DNA of 64,000 nt, taken from the NCBI RefSeq assembly GCF_963576615.1, contig NC_088711.1, positions 14,927,869 through 14,991,868 of the forward strand, written 5' to 3'. Both the position numbers and the translations under genes were made by a program. A model generated the notes under the pieces. That model did no database searches, was not told where the DNA came from, and saw only the letters and a program-made list of their open reading frames with translations. Shown one piece after another: positions 41,001 through 50,000 of this stretch. The first letter of the stretch is position 1. The number at the start of each line of letters is the position of its first letter. The DNA comes from Watersipora subatra (Eukaryota > Bryozoa > Gymnolaemata > Cheilostomatida > Watersiporidae).

Positions 41001-44000
41001 TGATTAGCCAGAAATTTTTATTTACAACTAATCAAAAATTTTCTTTTGAAACTTAGAAATAATTGTACTCGGAATAGGTAAATTTTCAAGGCGAGATAAC
41101 TCGCGTTGGTAGCCTAGCTACGATGGAAATTCGCGGGTTAACTCGCGATGGTTGCAACGAGTTAAAGGGTCAACATTGCTTCACCCAAAGGAGAGTACAA
41201 AATATATGTGACATTCGCTTCAGTCGTAAAAAATGTTAAATTTAGCCCCGAAAAAATCTGACGTGCTATTTAAAAAATCAACGCACCCTCTATTTGCATG
41301 CCACCTCTAATAAAATGTCACTACAGCGGAAGGGTTGGAAAACAGAGCGCCATGCCGTTCAAATAAAGGTTTTATGGTATTCTGAATATTAGCTGAATAA
41401 ATACATTAAAATCTGTACTCAAGTATTGAAATGCTATAAGATGTACTTTCGCATCTTTAACCCACGATCAAATAGTAAACAAACATAGGAATATGATATA
41501 CCAGCATTTACTAACCTTAGCATGGCTGGGTTCAAGAGACCACGATTAAGACTCAGGGTCTTGAGTGATGAAAGTGTTGGAATCTTTGTAGGAGTGTAAA
41601 TACAATCATCGCAAAATGATATTGCTAGCTGTTCCAAATATTTAAACCGAGAAATGCTACAATGGGAATTAAAAACCAACATTACAAAAGGATCCATCTT
41701 TAACATGTGATGGGATAACCAAGTTCGCTTCCCTCGCCAGCATCATAGGAAACATTCATCAGATAAACTGAAATGATAGCTGCTGTCAGAATATCAGTAA
41801 CTACATCTCATTCTGTCTAGCTTGTACCTGAATTATTTTTAGACAAGTGGTTGATGCCAATGATAACCGACAACATAATCCTTGCTATACGTATATGAGT
41901 GTACATAAAAATAAAGATGTTTGCCATAAGTACAAAAATGGAGGAAGATAATCATTTATGCTACACACATGTATCAAGATATGTGACAATCATAACTCTT
42001 CACCTCATATATTGAGGTGCCACATGGTCGTCACTTCTGTTTTACGTTGCAGAAATTTTGTTTGAAGAGACCCAAAATCGACATCCGCTCAAGAGTTGTA
42101 CCAATACTTTAACATTTTGTGTAGACAAGTCAGGTTAAAAGACTCATCGATACAGACTATAGCAGCAACGACCTAATGAATAATCTTAATTCAACTACAC
42201 GTAGATGCTTGTAACAACTTGCAGATCACCATCTACACCACTAATTAAAAAGATCTTACATGATGTCAGTCACAAAGCTGTTGTGAGACACTAGGGTCGA
42301 TACACTTGATCTTGTTTTCCATCGCAATCATTTTATTATTCTTTCTAATTTTTTGGCGAATGACTGAACGCATCAGCTATGACTAGCTTTTCTCCAGGTT
42401 TATATGATAATTTGTACAAAGAATCACATCATACATAATTTGTATCTCTGGACACAGGGAGGAAGCTCAGCTCCAGTTCATTTAGTATTTGCAATAGAGG
42501 TTTGTGATCTGTCTTTATGTTGAACTGTCTACCAGTCAATGCTTTTTTAGATTTTAGCATATCGTTGTTCGTCTCCGTTGTTATTCTAGAGGTGAGCGCT
42601 ACTGGCTTGAGTCCCTCATCTACCTTTAGGAAGATAGCAGTGCCTAATTCAAATGAAGAAGCATCAGTAGATATCCAAGTATCAGCCTCGGAGTCGAAGG
42701 GCACAAAGATGGGAAGATTGCGCTTTTTTTTTAGGTTTTGAAATTCCCTTTCGATTTTTCAAATCCAGTTATTATTCTTTGTTAGAAGAAAAGACCTCAG
42801 AGTTAAATTACAACTGGAAAAATTGAGAAGAACTTTTCTATCATATATATCATATATATTATATATATCTTGAGTTACTTTTGTCTTCAGGAAGATAGCA
42901 GTGCGAAATTCAAACAAAGAAGCATCAGTAGACATCCAAGTCTCAGCCTCGGCGTTAAAGGTCGCAAAGATGGAAAGATTGGTATTTTTTTAAGTTTTGA
43001 AATTCCTTTTTGATTTTTTAAATCCAGTTATTATTCTTTGTTTGAATAAAAGACCTCATAGTTAAATTACATTTGAAAAGTTAAGAAGGACGTTTCTAAA
43101 TAATTCACCATACTAGTAGTACAGTAGAAACATAAGCTTATCTTTCGGCTTTTTCCTACAGAGGCTGGGCTGTGCAAACAAAGATGTTTCATAGTTTTAT
43201 GCTGAATTTAATTATAATGTCTTTACACCTATGTGTTTTGGCATTTCTGAGCTAAAGAGCACTTTCAAAATGGGAAGGGGCCACTCCAAGTTTGCTTGAA
43301 AAACCTTTCATATTAAACAAAAAAAACTATTTTATAATCTCGAAAAATAATAAATGCTTTTATTTGAGATTAGATGAGTCAACTTGCAGCATTTTTTAAC
43401 CTATGCCAAGAATGCAGCAAGACTGCTTGTTTCACTATCTTTATTAGTCTGTGAATGAAACCCTAATCAGAATGACTAAAATTCAATTTGAAGCAGCCAA
43501 GCAGCATTCAAACAGATGGTTGATATTGAAAGAAGAGAGAATTCAATGTCAAATTGCTCAAAATGTGCTAAATATTGAGAACTTTGATGAGAGTTCAGAC
43601 TTGTTAAGTCATCATGCCTGTTAAAAAAAAGTATTGCAACAAACTCGTTATGGAAAGAGCTAAGAAAAGACATGAGAAGTGACAGGAAGAATGTGACACA
43701 GCAGAAGAGGTGAGACTAGATATTTATTACTTCACAAATCCATGATGATTACTCCATAATGATGGTACTCAAGTGGGAGAAAAAAAAAACATTTTCATCT
43801 TTGTCTGCACATTTCGAGAGCAGCCAAACTAACTCTTTGCAGTTTACATGACGTGTTATAGCCTACAATTTGGACATAAATGTATAGATAAATTACATGT
43901 AAGATCCTTCCTTGGCTTTTTGCATATGACCACACAAACTACGCTAGATATGGCACGCTGTACTATGCAGCGATGACTAACCTGAAAGTGTCGCATAGCA

Positions 44001-47000
44001 AGGTGTATGAGGCTCTTATAAAGAGGTATTTTACTTATCAATCACGACATCACTGTCCACTCAGCTCTATGGCTTGTGATCGATATATTGAGCAAACAAT
44101 TAAAAGAGACTCAAAGTCTCACGGTGGAATCATAGGGTTTATCAGGAAGTCACCGGCCTTTCAACCTGGACTCTATCTCACCCGGAACGAACAGTTGTAC
44201 ATACAGACACGAAAAAGATACTAGTGCTTGTTGATTCAGATGCAGCAAATTATGAGATGCGTGAAAAAGCATGGAAGGCTGATGGAAAAATGAGGGAAGT
44301 CATGAAAGACTCATAACAGCAAGAATCGTTTGCGTTTCAAACCAAGAAGTTAGTACATATTACCAGTGGTGCAAAAGCCTCCATTAAAGTGAAGCAGGAT
44401 CTTGGAATGGAAAATGTGATAGGAGAGAAACAGCTTTCAGAATTTGTCCAGGAGAGGTTAAGCACCCAAGAGATTGATTTCAATGCATCCATCAAGTCAA
44501 ATAAGCTCAAAACCATCACCATATTACCATCAGCTGAGAAGAAATCAAAAGAAAAAGTCCTAGAGTGTTCGTGCAGACTGTTTGAGAATTTGTGAGTGAT
44601 CAGCCAACAGCACAACTTGGATTTGAGAAAAGTGTTATCATTCTCTCTTGGCAACATTGGCTGGTCCCTGGCTAACTCTGATGGCTTTATATTGAAAGCT
44701 GCTAAGTCGGCTCTGATGGCTGCTGTTGAGAGAGATGTTGATGATCAACCATCAATCTATGTTAACCAGGATCAGCTACCAGTCTTTGACGCTGTTGTGG
44801 TTGATACTATGGCCGAAATTCAGACCCTGAAAGCTCCTCCAACATTTAGCATGGCTGCAAGTCAGCTTTTGCAACGGATAGTTAGTATTGCAAGCGTGTA
44901 TTATGCATGTCGTGTAGATGTTGTTTGTGACACATACCCTGATATCAGCATTAAATGAGGTGAGAGAAGTCGTAGAAATGTGAAAGGAAGGCAAAAGTTT
45001 GCTGTGTTTAGTTCGAACTAATCAGTGCCAAAGTGGTCTGAAACTTTAGCAGATGGCTCAAACAAGACTGCCCTAGTGAAATTTTTGAAGGATACATGGA
45101 GCAAGTCAACTGTGAAACAGAAACTAGATCTTGTAATAGCTTTTTTTTCAAGAATGCCACATGATCAGCTATGACCTCGATGGATCAATTGCTGTAAACC
45201 AAATAGATAGTTTGACATCAGACCACGAAGAGGCAGATACGCGCATGTTATCACATATCGGAAAGATAATGGAAGACAAACCCAGCTAAAAGTTCTAGTC
45301 AAGTGCCAGGACACAGATGTTTTTCTACGCTGTCTATCTCTAGTGGGTGAGCTGCCATCACAGGAACTCATTTACTGCTGTGGCAAGGAGTGGTTGAGAT
45401 ATGTAAACATAGGCTGTCTGTCTACCGTCCTCACACCCGAACGATGCAAAGCAGTGCTCAGGCTCCATGCTCTAAGTGGATGTGAAAGTGTAAGCGCATT
45501 CTATTCCAAAAGGAAAAAACTTTCTTCAAGCTGCTAAAGAACAATCCTGAATTCTGTAACACACTGAAATCATAAGGAATAGATTTTGAAGTTGATAGTG
45601 CAATAAGACAATCTATTGAGACATTCATATGCAGATTATATGGTGAAGAGACAAATTCCATCAATGAAGCATGGTATAAGATCTTCTGCTCCCCGTCTCG
45701 CACATCACAATCAAATCTACCACCCCCACTAGATGAGTTGAATCTCCATATATTTAGGGCTGCCTAACAGGCCGCGATATGGAGAAAAGCCAAGCAAACC
45801 ATCACCAATGTCCCATCTCCCCAGCAACTTTGATAGTTTATGGAAGATGGAGAGCTCAAACCTAAATGGATGACACAACAACCAGCACCTCCTGATGTTC
45901 TCATGGACATGTTTTGTCGATGCAAATTTGGGTGCCAGTCTCGTCGCTGTCAGTGCAACTAGACAGATCTCAAGTGTATAGACATGTGCAGATGCAGCGG
46001 CTGTGCCAATAGAAATAAAGAGGATGAAGATGAAAGTGGTGATGCAGAAGACACAGATGACTGTGAATTAGAAGATTAATTACTATTTGAGTGGTATTGT
46101 AACCAGAGGTGTGCTTCATGTTTGATTAGAATACATATACGTATATGTCATACCGCATAACGGACTGAGAAATTGCGAATTCACTTGCATAATAAAGTAC
46201 ATGGTTCAACATAATAAGCAATTATGATGAATATATGTATATTAAAATATTATATATACATGGTCTGAGTCTTTAAAAATATTTTCATTCTGTTTTGCAG
46301 ATATGTAATGATAAAGGAGTTGCGGAATAACAAGGACAAACTGTAAAGCTGCTTCAATATCAACCAGACTGGGAATATATAATATTATACAATACAATCA
46401 TAATATTACTCTAATATTTGAATCATAAATATTTTAGTGTTATCAGAATTGATTCCAACTTGGGTTATTGCTACTTATTTTGTATTTATATGCCATTTCC
46501 ATTATCACATTGTTGATAGAAGCACATAAAACATTACGGACATTTATTTAATTAAAATAATATATTAATTACAAAGCTTAAAAATGGAAAAGCTGAGAGG
46601 TGAAAAAACCAGATATCTGAAATCAGCTCGAAATTCTGATCTAGGTGCCTCTCTTATTACATAGCCCACCTTTAAAAGGAATAAATCACTTTGTTTGTCA
46701 ACTTTTTGATGCCCTGTACCCTAGTGTATCTTTTGAAACTTTTTACACATGTTGAAGTTAGGAGTAAGTTGTTAGCCTTTAGCTTGTTTGAGTTAGGATG
46801 GATGCTTAAATGTTGCACCTGTCTTGAAAATTTGCATATTTTTTTCATTCCGGACAATTCCAGCAGGCATTAGCCTGGCCATTACTTTACTAATATTCTG
46901 GAGATGATTTCCATGTCTTAGCCGCATATGAAGCTGTCTGGCAGATGCCCCCGTTTAGCCTTAATGATTTTCGCATTTTCCTCTGATAGATTTCCAGAGC

Positions 47001-50000
47001 AGAAAAAACCCTTGAAAGACGTCTTTTGCATATGTACCTACCAAAGAGTGTGATAATGGTCATCAATATCTGAGAGTCAAGGTGAAGCTTGAGCTGCCAG
47101 TATCAGCTGTATCCATCCAGCATTGAGAAAATCTTTGAGTTACCAGAAGCTGCAAAAGTTTTGTTGGTCGCTGTAAGTAGATAGTAGGCTCATTCAACTG
47201 CCTTGTTCAGCCATGTGAAGCCAATACACACAACTCTTGTTATTCCTTTCAAGAACTGCAATGCAAGGAGACCACAACTCTGTTTGCCCATCTATTCTTT
47301 CTCATTCCTCCCTTCTCCACATATAACAGCACATCTTGCAGAGAATGCTACCTCGCTGCCGCTGCTTCCCTTGATTCGGCGTGAGCGGATGTAGTGAAAC
47401 CATTATTAAACTTGAGTTTAAATTCTGATTTTCTCATACCTAATCTATATATTTACTGTATATTTCTCACAGTTGGTGTGTCTTTGCATGTCCAGCTATA
47501 GCTATTAGAATTTTGAATTAAAAGCTCACTGCGTGCTGGATTTAAACTCACATAGATTGCAACTGCAGGTTTCAAACCACACATTTAACCATTGAGCTAT
47601 ACGGTCCTTGGCATTCTATCGCTCTTATCATATACCGTATCCCATATGCAAATGCTAAATGTGAACTTTTGATTATTTTCTAATATTACCTTTGGCATGT
47701 GTTACTTTTTGAAACTGTTTAAAAACTAATTTTTAGCTATCATTACCTATTTGTTTTAAATTTGTAACTTTTAAATTTGTCATTTCAAATTTGCGGTTAC
47801 ACTTCTATTTCCCGTTTTTCATAAGGTTCGATTGCTAAATCGGTAAAGGTTAATACTTTTCACGCAGACAATTGTATTATCTCGAGTAGAAATAGCCTTT
47901 ACAATCTCTCTCTGTTCGGTCAGACAAAGTACCAGGCAAAAATAATCTGATATCTCATTCATACATTTGTACCGGTATCGAGAGGTACCAATATCGTCGT
48001 ATTCAAAGTTTTGATGGATAGCGTCTAATGAAACAGTAACCTTTTTATACACAAACATGCTTCTATGCACAATTTGTGATTACTAATTCAACATATTCAG
48101 GATTTTTATTTTGTTTTCTCAGTTCACATTAATTGTATCATTACCAAATCCTCTTTTATTGTAATTGTAGCAAAAAAAGACTATTAGCTATTATTTGCTA
48201 ATTATTTCACATTTACATTTAAACACTATCAGTTTTTGATGTTGTTTCTTACTTTATTCGACCTGTACAAAACATTTTCCTCGTGATATGAAGTTTGAAA
48301 GTTACAGTTGTTTGGCAAAATTTGAAACCTTTACAGCTGTTTAATTATTTTCTTTTAGGTTATTTACAATGCACAAAACCCTCTTTTCATGGTATGAAGT
48401 TGAAAAGTTATATGTATATGTAACTTATATAACTTATGTATATGGTAACTGTTGTTTTATGTTAAATAAAAATAAACTGTCTGTGCAAAGTTTGGATTCA
48501 CCGAGTCATACCTAAAGTTTGGAATCCAAGTATGAAACATCATCAACCGCTGCAAAGACATTCTTTTTCTTTAATGCTGGTCTCCCAAAAGTGCCCTACT
48601 CAGATTTTTGATAACATAGTCTTCTTTATCATTTAAGACATGGATTGCATTTACACGGTAGCTACACCTTTGATTACTAGTTTAATATTGCTGGGTTCCA
48701 AAAACACTCTGTTTTTCTGAACACGGGCTGACACTCTTAGTCATCTTCTCTGAAATAGCTGATACTTGAAGTTTTATTAATATAGATTGGTTGCTCTGAC
48801 AAAGAAAGGTTTCAAATTAAAAGTACCGTATAGAGTTCAGCCTAGAGCTAAAGTTCAACCTGCCACCCATCGAGGCCCAGCCCTCACATGAGTACATGGT
48901 AGAAAAAAGGCTGGAGGAAGCGCGCATCACCATCTAAGAGGAGCAGATGGCCATCCGGCAAGAAGCCTAAGAAGAGCCTCCCGTGTATGCACCAAGAGAC
49001 TAGGTCTGGCTCCTAAACAAAAGGAGAAGACGAGGAGAACGCTAAACTGCAGGCTAAGTTGTAGGGCTTTTACAGGTCGTAAAGGTCTGACCAAGCCATA
49101 GTTGGCTGATAGAGCGACAGGGCTAGTCTTCAGTACAAAGTGAGAGCAGACTGAAGCCTTTCTGTGCCTGCCCGGAAGTGCTCAGACAAGCACTGGCCAT
49201 CATAGAGCCCAATATGAAAGGGGCAAAGGCTAAGAGGCAGGAGGAACAGAACGAGTTAGAGCTGACCAAGCAGAGGAAAAAGGCGTACACCTTCACTGCT
49301 TTCAGCAAGGAACTGGAAGACCGGCTGCAGAAGCTCCGACGAAGGCAAGAGAAGCAGCAGGAGCAGGAAATTCCGGAAGAACCAGTCCGCTAAGCCCCTC
49401 GCCAGCTCAGCATCCTAGGCTGAATAAAGGCTCTTGCGGTCTACCGGCATAACCTCCGGCCAGTCTAGAGCACTTGGCCAACAGACCGGTATGGAAAGTG
49501 GGCGTGACTAACCGTGATGACAGCCAATCAGGATTGCCACAGGCATAGTGCTGCCAGAGCCAAGTAAACAGGGGTGCTGAGGGGATTGATGACACAAGAT
49601 CTTTTGTTTCTACACCTTCAAGTGAATCAGTTTGATAACAAAGGCACAGCACTATTTCTACAGACACTATTAAATCTATTCCAGAGCTTGTTACAACGAT
49701 GGCAAGTTCAGGCGAGAATCTCGACTCCTTAGCTGAGATGCTGAACTTACTGGAGTCTGTGAGGACAGGAGAGGAGTTGATGGTGGGTTTACTAGACTTG
49801 AAAGAAGAGACCGTGTCCACGCGTCAGAGCATGGGCCCGGCTGCCCAAGAGAGTAAGGATGAGCTCTTTGGTAACTCAAAGGTCTGCTCTGGCCAGGCTG
49901 TCTCCCCGAGCTAATCCGTTACCGACAGAGAGGCTCGAGTTAAAACACACCTGGTTGACACTCAAGCCATGATCGATCAGACAATACCAGCTCACATTAT

